Assembly: GCF_025979885.1 (NCBI RefSeq)
Contig: NZ_CP110139.1
Location: 4,236,001-4,300,000 of the forward strand
DNA from: Hymenobacter sp. YIM 151500-1
GTDB taxonomy: Bacteria > Bacteroidota > Bacteroidia > Cytophagales > Hymenobacteraceae
Reading direction: 5' to 3'
DNA: 64,000 nt
Shown: piece after piece, positions 51,973-61,812 of the stretch
Layout of the letters: every line of letters starts with the position of its first letter
Position numbering within the stretch: the first letter of the stretch is position 1
The notes under the pieces: generated by a model
Told to the model about the DNA's origin: nothing
The model's database searches: none
The model's input: the letters and a program-made list of their open reading frames with translations, nothing else
Position numbers and translations under genes: made by a program

Positions 51973-52034
51973 CAGCGACCCGAAGGAAGGCGTAGCCACC
52001 CTACGCGCCACCCTCCGCGCACCTTAGCGAGAAA
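51973..52034 (-). repeat. Remnant of palindromic element P4
   Basis: On the minus strand it reads TTTTTCTCGCTAAGGT ... GGCTACGCCTTCCTTCGGGTCGC, matching the left half of P4 (43411-43451). The inner hairpin is absent, so it is a truncated or decayed copy upstream of uvrB. Confidence 0.7.
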
Positions 52035-52115
52035 AAGACGCCTAGCTTAACCTCAATTTCCCCCGAACCAGAAACGGGTAATTACAGTTATCCTAGGCTA
52101 CGTATCTTTCCCTGC

Positions 52116-54155
<2,040 letters not shown>

Positions 54156-54171
54156 GTAGGTATCTTCGACT

Positions 54172-54382
54172 ATGAATTCCATTCACCCGCACATCAGCCT
54201 CAATCCTGCCGTTCGGTTTGGCAAGCCTTGCATTGTCGGCACACGCATCACCGTGCAGGATATTCTGGGATGGTTGGCCTCGGGTAGGACGTTCGAGGAG
54301 ATTGAGGAAGACTTTCCGGAGCTGAATCAGACTCGGTGCGGAACTGGCGGCTGCTGATGAATTAAGCCTGTTAGAATTGTAG
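54172..54382 (+). pseudogene. DUF433 antitoxin-like gene with a frameshift near its end
   Basis: The ATG at 54172 opens a 61-residue frame. Residues 1-50 are a clear DUF433 domain (FGKPCIVGTRITVQDILGWLASGRTFEEIEEDFPEL). The normal continuation is lost: the frame ends as NQTRCGTGGC with TGA at 54355-54357. In the +1 frame from 54338, AELAAADELSLLEL ends at TAG 54380-54382, a typical DUF433 C-terminus, so about two bases were lost near 54325-54337. No DUF5615 PIN-like toxin gene follows, so it is an orphan. Confidence 0.75.
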
Positions 54383-54484
54383 TAATCTTTCGGCACGATA
54401 GTAGGAACACAGCCGAATCGGCTGGCCCAGGTATCATAACCCTGCTGCCAGCCGGTTTGTGTTTTCTTCCTTATCGTGTTTTTT

Positions 54485-55003
54485 ATGAAGCTACGTTTCC
54501 TTCTCCTGCTACCTGCGCTGTGCGTGCTGCCCTTCGCCGCCGCTACCCAGACCGCCCCGCCGGCTGTCGTGCGGCCTGTGTCGTTGGCCGCCCTGCCGGA
54601 AGGCACATGGCAGCCGGTGGCTACCAGCACCATCTTGGCGGCCCCGGCTACTACGAGCACGCGGTTTCAGTATCAGCTACTGAAAGTGGAGGATGACGAG
54701 CAGGCCTTTTTGGCCCCAGCGTGGCGGGGCCACACTCAGCTGGCGCCTGAGCAGAAGAACCTGTTTGGCCGGCCCAAGGCCGGTGAGTTAGACGCCTTAG
54801 TGATGCAGGCGCTTAACGACTTGGCCGCTGAAGGCTGGGAGCTACTGGAAGTGTACCATCTGACACAGCCCGTGCGGGCCACGCAAAAGATAGAAACCGA
54901 CCTGACTTTCAACAACCCCAACCGGCCCAACTATACCGGCAACACTTCCATTCAGAGCCACACCGAAACCCGCTACCTCTTCCGCCGCCCTTTGGCGAAG
55001 TAA
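54485..55003 (+). CDS. Secreted DUF4177-like protein (1)
   Basis: A 172-residue protein with signal peptide MKLRFLLLLPALCVLPFAAATQ. The middle segment ALNDLAAEGWELLEVYHL resembles the LNELxxEGWELVxV core of DUF4177, followed by ETRYLFRRPLAK. The gene at 55260 encodes a shorter relative with AELDAEGWELVQATPL and TRYLFRKAK. The function is unknown. Confidence 0.7.
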   Translation: MKLRFLLLLPALCVLPFAAATQTAPPAVVRPVSLAALPEGTWQPVATSTILAAPATTSTRFQYQLLKVEDDEQAFLAPAWRGHTQLAPEQKNLFGRPKAGELDALVMQALNDLAAEGWELLEVYHLTQPVRATQKIETDLTFNNPNRPNYTGNTSIQSHTETRYLFRRPLAK

Positions 55004-55259
55004 GGCTCGAGGGCACCCACAGCAAACAGGCTCAGGCTAGTAACCGGCAGCAAGCGTATCGTCTACTCTCCACCCGATTCTTCGCCCTGCCCCGGAAGAC
55101 GGCTTTTCGAGCTTTGCAGGTGGGGTAAGCGTCCTTGGTTCGACGGTTTGGGAGCGGGAGTTGGCCGAGGGAAAGTGCCTGTTGAAGGGAGAGGCTTTTG
55201 GGCGGATAGATATTCCACTAATTTCCGGAGGTTTTTTACATCCTAATTGCTTTACGCGC

Positions 55260-55667
55260 ATGCGGTTTACTTTTTTTCTGTTTTTGCTGCTACTGCTGGG
55301 CGGCGCGCACCACTCGGCCCAGGGCCAGGTTCGGCCACTGGCATCGGCTGGAATTGCGTACCAGTACTTGCAAATGACGACGATTGAATCGATAGTAGCC
55401 GGGGGGATGGGCCGGTCCCGCATCCTGTTTACGCCTCAGTTCAAAGGCAATAAGGAGGTCAACCTGGAAAACCTGTTCAGCCTGACGGGCCTAAACCTAC
55501 AGAACGTCCGCAGCAACGAGGAAACCATTTTGCGCTACCTCGCCGAGCTGGACGCCGAAGGGTGGGAACTGGTACAAGCCACTCCCTTGACGCAGACGCT
55601 GGTCAGCGGCGGCACTACCGGCCAAGGCCTGTTTATGACGCGCTACCTGTTCCGAAAAGCCAAGTAA
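55260..55667 (+). CDS. Secreted DUF4177-like protein (2)
   Basis: A 135-residue protein with signal peptide (FFLFLLLLLGGAHHSAQGQ). It has YQYLQMTTIESIV at the N-terminus and LRYLAELDAEGWELVQATPLTQTL ... FMTRYLFRKAK at the end, paralogous to the preceding gene. The ATG at 55260 is chosen for the signal peptide. The 256-bp gap between the two paralogues shows no gene. Confidence 0.7.
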   Translation: MRFTFFLFLLLLLGGAHHSAQGQVRPLASAGIAYQYLQMTTIESIVAGGMGRSRILFTPQFKGNKEVNLENLFSLTGLNLQNVRSNEETILRYLAELDAEGWELVQATPLTQTLVSGGTTGQGLFMTRYLFRKAK

Positions 55668-55695
55668 CCGCCCAGAAGGCTGCCCGCCTGAGTGA

Positions 55696-55738
55696 CAGCA
55701 GAAAGCCCCGAGCCAGCCAGGCTCGGGGCTTTCTGCTG
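55696..55738. terminator. Hairpin terminator
   Basis: A perfect 19-bp stem CAGCAGAAAGCCCCGAGCC / GGCTCGGGGCTTTCTGCTG with a 5-nt loop, 28 nt after the second DUF4177-like gene. Confidence 0.8.
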
Positions 55739-55880
55739 TGGGGCTCTTTCCCTCTGAGAGTTTTCAGGCAAACCAGTGCTTTCCCTGATGCCCGCTGGCC
55801 CGACCCAACTGAAAAATAGTAGCTCACAAGCACGATGGGCCGCGGGCCATTTCCTTAAATTACTGCGCACTTCTTCCCGA

Positions 55881-57269
55881 ATGAAGAATATGAAATCTTG
55901 GTTTCCTCTGATGCTGGCCCTGCTGCTGGCCTTGCCCATCCCGCCGGCGAGTGCCCAACAACGCCCGGTGGGAGCGGCCCCCACGCCCCCGCTGGGCTGG
56001 AACAGTTACAATTGCTTTGGCTCGGCCGTGCTCGAAGACGAGGTGAAGGCCAATGCCGCCTACATGGCCCGGCACCTGAAGTCGCACGGCTGGCAGTACG
56101 TGGTGGTGGACTTTCTCTGGTCCTACGACAACCCGCCCGGCAGCAACTTCGGCAACCCCCAGCAGTACCGGCTGCCCGACGGTGCCCACGTGCCCTGGCT
56201 GACCATGGACCAGTGGGGCCGCCTGCTGCCGCAGCCGCGTAAGTTTCCTTCGGCCCAGGGCCAGGCCGGCTTTAAGTCCCTGGCCGACTACGTGCACGGG
56301 CAAGGGCTCAAGTTTGGCATTCACCTGATGCGGGGCATCCCGCGCCAGGCCGTGTGGGCCAAGACGCCGGTGCTGGGCGCCAGCGGCATCACGGCCGACA
56401 TGATTGCCGACACGACCTCGACCTGTTCCTGGAACAACCACATGTATGGCCTGAACATGGCCAAGCCCGGCGCTCAGGAGTACCTGAATTCGCTGTTCCA
56501 GCTCTACGCGGCCTGGGATGTGGACTTTGTGAAAGTGGACGACCTCTCGCGGCCCTACCACGCGGCCGAGGTGGAAGGCTACCGCAAGGCCATCACGCAG
56601 AGCGGGCGCGAGATGGTGTTTAGCTTGTCGCCGGGCGAAACACCGGTGGCCCAGGCCGCCCACGTGGCGCAGCACGGCGACATGTGGCGCATGGCCGACG
56701 ACTTCTGGGACGAGTGGAAGGCCGTGCTGGGCATGATGGCCTACGCCCGGCAGTGGCAGGGCAAGGACCGCGAAGGGCACTGGGCCGACTGCGACATGCT
56801 GCAAATCGGGCGGCTCTCCAAGCGCGGGCCGGTGGGCCCCGAGCGGTACAGCCGCTTCACCAACGACGAGCTGTACACCCACATGACGTTCTGGTCCATC
56901 TTCCGCTCGCCGCTGATGATGGGCGGCAACCTGCCCGACAACCGGGAACTGGAACTGAAGCTGCTCACCAACGACGAGGTGCTGGCCGTCAACCAGCAGG
57001 GCCGCAACCCGCGCGAGCTGTACCACAAAAACGGCTATTCGGTGTGGTACTCCCAGGCGCCCGGCCCCCAGGGCGGCGTGTACGTGGCCCTGTTCAACCT
57101 CAACGAGAAGCCCGGCCAGCTGGCTCTGAACCTTGGGGAGCTGGGCTTCAAGGGCAAGGTCAAGGTGCGCAACCTCTGGGAAAAGCGCAACCTGGGGTCC
57201 TTCAAAACCAGCTACGGGCAAACCCTGAACCCTCACGCCACGGCCCTGCTGCTACTCACGCCGGAGTAG
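55881..57269 (+). CDS. GH27 family alpha-galactosidase, secreted
   Basis: A 462-residue protein with signal peptide (MKSWFPLMLALLLALPIPPASAQ). GH27 blocks: TPPLGWNSYNCFG, YVVVDFLWSY, GLKFGIHLMRGIP, FVKVDDLSRPY with nucleophile Asp220, WRMADDFWDEW with acid/base Asp274 (or 273), and PLMMGGNLPD. It should remove terminal alpha-galactosyl (or related N-acetylgalactosaminyl/arabinosyl) residues in the periplasm or outside. A GH31 gene follows 121 nt downstream on the same strand. Confidence 0.93.
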   Translation: MKNMKSWFPLMLALLLALPIPPASAQQRPVGAAPTPPLGWNSYNCFGSAVLEDEVKANAAYMARHLKSHGWQYVVVDFLWSYDNPPGSNFGNPQQYRLPDGAHVPWLTMDQWGRLLPQPRKFPSAQGQAGFKSLADYVHGQGLKFGIHLMRGIPRQAVWAKTPVLGASGITADMIADTTSTCSWNNHMYGLNMAKPGAQEYLNSLFQLYAAWDVDFVKVDDLSRPYHAAEVEGYRKAITQSGREMVFSLSPGETPVAQAAHVAQHGDMWRMADDFWDEWKAVLGMMAYARQWQGKDREGHWADCDMLQIGRLSKRGPVGPERYSRFTNDELYTHMTFWSIFRSPLMMGGNLPDNRELELKLLTNDEVLAVNQQGRNPRELYHKNGYSVWYSQAPGPQGGVYVALFNLNEKPGQLALNLGELGFKGKVKVRNLWEKRNLGSFKTSYGQTLNPHATALLLLTPE

Positions 57270-57390
57270 CCGGCGCTGCTGCCTGCTCTACCCTGGGAGC
57301 TGCCGGGCGGCCTTGGCTTGACCTATACTGCACATAAAGCCAGGGCCCTGGTTGCGCCAGGCGCCTGCTTCCCACCCCCAATTTTCGTCT

Positions 57391-59130
57391 ATGAATCAGC
57401 TTCTTCCCTTTCGCCTTTGCTTTACCACCCAGCAAACCACCGAGCCGGGCCGACGACGAGCCGTGCTGACGCTGGTAGGTGCGTTGCTGCTGGCGGGCGG
57501 GCCGGCGGTAGCGCAGGTAGCGCCGGCGGCGGGCGGGGCCGCAGCGGCTTCAGTGCCGCAGGTTATTACGCTTGAGCCGGGGGAGCACTGGTGGGGCGGG
57601 GCAGTTAAAGAAGGCCACAAAATGCCTTTCAGCACGGCACCCTACGCCTTCAACCTCTACGGCGACAACCTCTACAATCAGTCGCAGCCGCTGCTGGTTT
57701 CCGACCACGGGCGCTACGTGTGGAGCGAGGAGCCGTTTCGTTTTGCCTTTGAAGGCAATAAGCTCACCATCAGCGAAGCGCGGGGCCCGGTGCAAACCGG
57801 CTCGGCCGGCCGCACCCTGGCCGATGCGTACCGCTTTGCGAGCCGCAAGTTCTTTCCGCCCAGCGGCAAAACGCCCGACCCGGCCCTGTTTGCTCAGCCC
57901 CAGTACAACACCTGGATTGAGCTGAACTACCACCACAACCAGGCCGACGTGCTGCGCTACGCCCACGCCATCATCGACAACGGCCTGCCGCCGGGCGTGT
58001 TCATGATTGACGACACCTGGCAGGAAGACTACGGTCTGTGGCGCTTCCACCCCGGCCGCTTCCCCAACCCCCAGGCCATGATGGACGAGCTGCACCGGCT
58101 GGGCTTCAAAGTCATGGTGTGGGTGTGCCCGTTCGTCAGCCCCGACTCGCCCGAGTACCGCGACCTGCGCGCCCGCAAAGCCTTTTTGCTGGACCGCCCC
58201 GCCGACCCGGCCGCGACCTGGCTTACCGCCCAAACCCAGCCTCGGCTGGTGCAGTGGTGGAACGGGGCCAGTGCCGTGTTGGACTTCACCAACCCCGCTG
58301 CCGTAGGCTGGTTTCGGGAGCAGCTCACCAGCGCCGCCAAAACCTACGGCATAGACGGTTTCAAATTTGACGCCGGCGACATGGAGTTTTACCAGGGCAA
58401 CCCGCTTTCCTTCGCCCCGGCCACGCCCAACGAGCACTGCCGGCTCTACTCGCAGTTCGGGCTGGAGTTTCCGCTTAATGAATTTCGGGCCTCCTGGAAA
58501 ACCGGCGGCCAGCCCCTGGCCCAGCGCCTGGCCGACAAAAACCACACCTGGGCCGACCTGCAAAACCTGATTCCGCACATGGTGCTCGAAGGCCTGAGCG
58601 GCTACACCTTCACCTGCCCCGATATGATTGGGGGCGGCGAAATCAAGTCCTTCGGCTACACCGACGCCGGGGCCAGCGCCGACGCCTTCGTGGCCAACAA
58701 GCTCGACCAGGACCTGGTGGTGCGCTCGGCCCAGTGCCACGCCCTGATGCCGATGATGCAGTTCTCGGTGGCACCCTGGCGCATCCTCGACCCCGAGCAC
58801 CTGGCCGCCGTCAAGCAAGCCGTGGCGTTGCGCAGCCGTTTCGCGGCCCGCATCGTGGCGCTGGCCCAGGCTTCGGCCACGAGCGGTGAGCCCATCGTGC
58901 GCAGCCTGGAGTACGTGTTTCCGCGCCAGGGCTACGCCGAAGTCAACGACCAGATTATGCTCGGCGACAAGCTGATGGTGGCGCCGCTGCTGGTTCATGG
59001 CCGGGGCACGCGCGAGGTGGTCTTCCCCAGGGGCCGCTGGCGCGCCGACGACGGACAAGTGTTCCGCGGGCCCGGCAAGCACACCATCACGGTGCCGCTA
59101 GACCGGCTGCCGTATTTTGAGCGCCAGTAA
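57391..59130 (+). CDS. GH31 family glycosidase, secreted (MYORG-like)
   Basis: A 579-residue protein with an N-terminal signal/TM segment (about 25-43). The (beta/alpha)8 domain has FMIDDTWQEDYGLWRFHPGRF, VMVWVCPFVSPDSPEYRDL, GIDGFKFDAGDMEFY with nucleophile Asp327, and YTFTCPDMIGGGEI with acid/base candidate Asp411. The FKFDAG and PDMIGG motifs resemble the MYORG branch of GH31, whose vertebrate member acts on alpha-galactosides. Beside the GH27 gene this suggests a shared alpha-galactoside substrate (inference). AATTTTCG ends 3 nt before the ATG. Confidence 0.88.
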   Translation: MNQLLPFRLCFTTQQTTEPGRRRAVLTLVGALLLAGGPAVAQVAPAAGGAAAASVPQVITLEPGEHWWGGAVKEGHKMPFSTAPYAFNLYGDNLYNQSQPLLVSDHGRYVWSEEPFRFAFEGNKLTISEARGPVQTGSAGRTLADAYRFASRKFFPPSGKTPDPALFAQPQYNTWIELNYHHNQADVLRYAHAIIDNGLPPGVFMIDDTWQEDYGLWRFHPGRFPNPQAMMDELHRLGFKVMVWVCPFVSPDSPEYRDLRARKAFLLDRPADPAATWLTAQTQPRLVQWWNGASAVLDFTNPAAVGWFREQLTSAAKTYGIDGFKFDAGDMEFYQGNPLSFAPATPNEHCRLYSQFGLEFPLNEFRASWKTGGQPLAQRLADKNHTWADLQNLIPHMVLEGLSGYTFTCPDMIGGGEIKSFGYTDAGASADAFVANKLDQDLVVRSAQCHALMPMMQFSVAPWRILDPEHLAAVKQAVALRSRFAARIVALAQASATSGEPIVRSLEYVFPRQGYAEVNDQIMLGDKLMVAPLLVHGRGTREVVFPRGRWRADDGQVFRGPGKHTITVPLDRLPYFERQ

Positions 59131-59344
59131 GTCCCGGCAGAAACTCTCGCCACTTCGACCCCAGTTCTGGCCTTGCCTCCCGCCAAAGCCGCAGTGGCTC
59201 AGCTACGCTATCCTCCAGTTCGCGGAGGACGCAGCTTGCGTAGCACCAGCAAGGCCGTACTCCACGCCGAACACCACGCCTAGAAAGCGCAGGTACCAGA
59301 GCCCCACTGCAACCCCTGTCGGCTCAATGCGGACATTAAAAGCA

Positions 59345-59380
59345 AATCAGCCACCCAGGATTATACCTGAGTGGCTGATT
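59345..59380 (-). terminator. Terminator of tRNA-Gly
   Basis: AATCAGCCAC / GTGGCTGATT stem just downstream (minus strand) of the tRNA, followed on that strand by TTGCTTTTAATG. Confidence 0.75.
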
Positions 59381-59387
59381 CTGAATG

Positions 59388-59460
59388 AGCGGGAAACGAG
59401 GCTCGAACTCGCGACCCTCAGCTTGGGAAGCTGATGCTCTACCAACTGAGCTACTCCCGC
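59388..59460 (-). tRNA. tRNA-Gly (anticodon CCC)
   Basis: A 73-nt tRNA on the minus strand. The acceptor stem is GCGGGAG / TTCCCGC, the D-arm AGCTCAGTTGGTAGAGCA, the anticodon loop TTCCCAA within stem TCAGC/GCTGA giving anticodon CCC, and the T-arm GTTCGAGC. The discriminator base is T and CCA is not encoded. It reads GGG codons. Confidence 0.95.
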
Positions 59461-59620
59461 GGTTTTTGGTAAAGCAAAAATACACTTGGAAAATCAATTT
59501 CCAATCCAGATACGAGGCAAAACGTGCCCGGCCCGGATAAGGAATGTACGTTCTTTTTCTGACTTTTCGGCCGCTGAAGCGTAGGTACGCTTTGCGTATT
59601 CGGTTGAAAGAACGTTGTCT

Positions 59621-59863
59621 ATGCCGTGGCCTTTGCCTTCCCAGACCCGCCGGCTTGTGGGCTGGCTGTTACTGATTGCTGGAGTGCTATTACTGCTCGG
59701 GCAGGTGCTGCGCTTGGTGGTAACGTACTACGAGTATCGGCGCCTGGGCGCAGAGGCTATCAGCGCGGTGCAGCTTGCAATGCAACTACTGCTGCTGCTA
59801 GCAGCCATGCTGCTGCTGCGCTACGGCTGGCACGAGCGGCGCGGCGGTGGCGCTGCCAAGTAG
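59621..59863 (+). CDS. Small two-helix membrane protein
   Basis: An 80-residue protein with two predicted helices (LVGWLLLIAGVLLLLGQVLRLVV and LAMQLLLLLAAMLLLRYGW) and a basic C-terminus. I do not recognise it. The ATG at 59621 is used. It lies 55 nt before the GNAT gene on the same strand, possibly co-transcribed. Confidence 0.55.
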   Translation: MPWPLPSQTRRLVGWLLLIAGVLLLLGQVLRLVVTYYEYRRLGAEAISAVQLAMQLLLLLAAMLLLRYGWHERRGGGAAK

Positions 59864-59918
59864 GATTGCCGTAGTAGCGCACTGCGTAAGCCAGTCCAAA
59901 TTCTGCCATCTTCGCGTT

Positions 59919-60455
59919 ATGTCTTCTCCTCTTCGCATTGTGGTGGCCAAGCACACAGCCGCCGTGGCCGCCCAGCTGGCCGAACTCGGCCGCCGCACCT
60001 TCCACGATACCTTCGCGGCTCACAACCGCCCCGAGGACATGGCCGCTTATCTGGAGGCCACTTTCAGCCCCGAAAAGCAGCTGGCCGAGCTGCACGACCC
60101 GAACATCGTATTTCTGCTGGCTCAGCTAAACCAGGAGGTGGTCGGCTACGCCAAACTCCGGCTGCACTCCACGCTGGGCCTCACCGAAGAGAAACCCCCC
60201 GAGGACCGGCTGGAAATCGAGCGGTTGTATGTGCTGGAAGACTGGATTGGCACGGGGCTGGGCGCGGCTCTTATGCGCCGGGCCATCGAGGAGGCTCGCC
60301 AGCGGGGTAGCCGGGCCGTGGTGCTGGGCGTGTGGGAGAAAAATGAGCGCGCCCTGGAGTTTTACCACCGGTTTGGATTTAAGAAGAGCGCACAGCACGA
60401 GTTTATGCTGGGCACCGATGTGCAAACGGATATAGTGCTGCGCAAAGGCCTGTAG
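59919..60455 (+). CDS. GNAT family N-acetyltransferase
   Basis: A 178-residue acetyltransferase: LGRRTFHDTFAAHNRPEDMAAYLEATFS, LEIERLYVLEDWIGTGLGAALMRRAIEEA (motif A, G-T-G-L-G loop) and VVLGVWEKNERALEFYHRFGF match the spermidine/ribosomal-alanine-type GNATs common in Bacteroidota. CATCTTCG ends 4 nt before the ATG. Its substrate is unknown. Confidence 0.9.
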   Translation: MSSPLRIVVAKHTAAVAAQLAELGRRTFHDTFAAHNRPEDMAAYLEATFSPEKQLAELHDPNIVFLLAQLNQEVVGYAKLRLHSTLGLTEEKPPEDRLEIERLYVLEDWIGTGLGAALMRRAIEEARQRGSRAVVLGVWEKNERALEFYHRFGFKKSAQHEFMLGTDVQTDIVLRKGL

Positions 60456-60490
60456 ATGCCGTTGGCGTGAGTTGGCCGAGCGGGGGTGGG

Positions 60491-60519
60491 TTGAAAACTA
60501 GCTGGGCCGCGTACCTTTG
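60491..60519 (+). promoter_or_regulatory. Promoter of the degenerate hydrolase gene
   Basis: TTG (60491-60493), an 18-nt spacer, then TACCTTTG (60512-60519). The predicted start near 60525 leaves a leader of about 75 nt before the TTG start at 60600 and argues against the TTG at 60528. Confidence 0.6.
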
Positions 60520-60599
60520 GCGGCGCCTTGCCGGAGCTGGTAGCTGGCAATGCTGCTTTCCGGTCCCGTTCGTATCATCTAATTCCTAGCTGCTTGCCG

Positions 60600-61709
60600 T
60601 TGAAATTCGTTTCGTATGCTGGTCGGGCCGCTTCGTGGCCTGGGCTGTGGGGGCTGATTAGGATAGGCGCGGGAGTGGGCGGCGTCTTGCTGGCGGGCTG
60701 CTCCCCCGATGCATCCCGCGACAAGCCTGCTGTGGCGCTGCCCACCGGGCACTACGAAGGACCCGTTACCTACCAGGGCACCGAGCTGCGGGTAGCCCTG
60801 GACCTGCGCGAAACCCAGCCGGGGCAGCTTACGGCCACCATCAGTTTTCCGCAGCTGCCCGGCCTGGAAATAGCCGCCACCGATGTGCGCTACCAGGAGC
60901 CGCAGCTGCGCCTGGCGCAGGAGCCGGGCCAGGCAGGCGGCGTCAGCGTGCAAGCCATCCGGGAGGGCGACTTTCTGCGGGGGGCGTTTGCCTGGGACAG
61001 TATCCGGACCGATTTTGTGTGGGTGCGCCGGGGGCCAGCACCCGAATTGGGGTTTCGGGAGCAGCCATTGACGCTGCAACTGCCGGGTGGCGCTCAAACT
61101 GCTGCCCTGCTGATTCCCGACGATACCCTAACCCGACACCCGGCGGTGGCTTTTCTGCCTACGGGCGTGGCGGCGGCCCGGCAGCGGGCCGTGTATCTGG
61201 CCCGGCGGGGTTTCGCAACCTTGTTGCTGCCCGGTCCGGTAGTAGCCGCTGACTCCGCCGCCGCTCACCTCACGGCGGCAGCGCTGGCAGGGTTGCGCCA
61301 GCACCCCGCCGTGGACTCGGCGCGGGTGGGCGTGTGGGTGCGCGGTGCCCTGGCGGCCCAGGTAGCCACGGCCGCCGCCCAAGCCCAGCCTGCCGCCGCA
61401 TTCGTACTACTGGAAGGGGCCCCAGCCAACACGCCGGCCGAGGCCCAGCCTTTTCAGGTGCTGGCCCGGCGCCGGGTGCCGGTGCTGGGCCTCTACGCCG
61501 GCCTCGATACCACGGTGCGCCTGCGCGAAAGTAGCCGCCGCCTCCGCAGCGCCGTGGGCTACCGCCGCCATACCCAAGTCCGCACCTTCTCCCGTGCCAC
61601 CGCCGACTTTCTCCAGCCCGGCCACATAGGCCCCAACGGCCAGTGGCAGTGGCCCCAGCCTGCTCCCGGCTATTGGGAAGGGCTGGAAGCGTGGCTGCGG
61701 CAGCTATGA
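60600..61709 (+). CDS. Lipoprotein with degenerate alpha/beta-hydrolase domain
   Basis: A 369-residue protein if it starts at TTG 60600. The signal peptide ends in a lipobox (GVLLAGC). A beta-rich N-terminal domain (YEGPVTYQGTELRVALDL...) precedes a C-terminal hydrolase-like fold (HPAVAFLPTGVAAARQRAVYLARRGFATLLLPGP ... VPVLGLYAGLDTTV). The usual GxSxG nucleophile elbow is replaced by GVWVRGAL, so it is probably not a serine hydrolase. It resembles Bacteroidota acyl-CoA thioester hydrolase/BAAT-like lipoproteins. There is no in-frame ATG, hence the TTG. Confidence 0.65.
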   Translation: MKFVSYAGRAASWPGLWGLIRIGAGVGGVLLAGCSPDASRDKPAVALPTGHYEGPVTYQGTELRVALDLRETQPGQLTATISFPQLPGLEIAATDVRYQEPQLRLAQEPGQAGGVSVQAIREGDFLRGAFAWDSIRTDFVWVRRGPAPELGFREQPLTLQLPGGAQTAALLIPDDTLTRHPAVAFLPTGVAAARQRAVYLARRGFATLLLPGPVVAADSAAAHLTAAALAGLRQHPAVDSARVGVWVRGALAAQVATAAAQAQPAAAFVLLEGAPANTPAEAQPFQVLARRRVPVLGLYAGLDTTVRLRESSRRLRSAVGYRRHTQVRTFSRATADFLQPGHIGPNGQWQWPQPAPGYWEGLEAWLRQL

Positions 61710-61713
61710 AATG

Positions 61714-61748
61714 AAGGGAGGCATACCTTATCAAAGTATGCCTCCCTT
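61714..61748. terminator. Bidirectional hairpin terminator
   Basis: A perfect 13-bp stem AAGGGAGGCATAC / GTATGCCTCCCTT between convergent genes, followed by TT on the plus strand. Confidence 0.75.
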
Positions 61749-61812
61749 TAGGTTCGGTGGCCTTTAGGCTCGCCCTAGATTCAAACTTTTGTACACTTCT
61801 TTTGCAGTAGTG

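Noticed and set aside
52103-52110. Full promoter for uvrB at TATCTTTC
   Set aside because: Last base differs from the consensus, and no TTTG is found 19-21 nt upstream; kept only as one example in the start-proximal box observation.
59388-59460. Integration site at tRNA-Gly
   Set aside because: No direct repeat of the tRNA 3' end and no integrase gene nearby.
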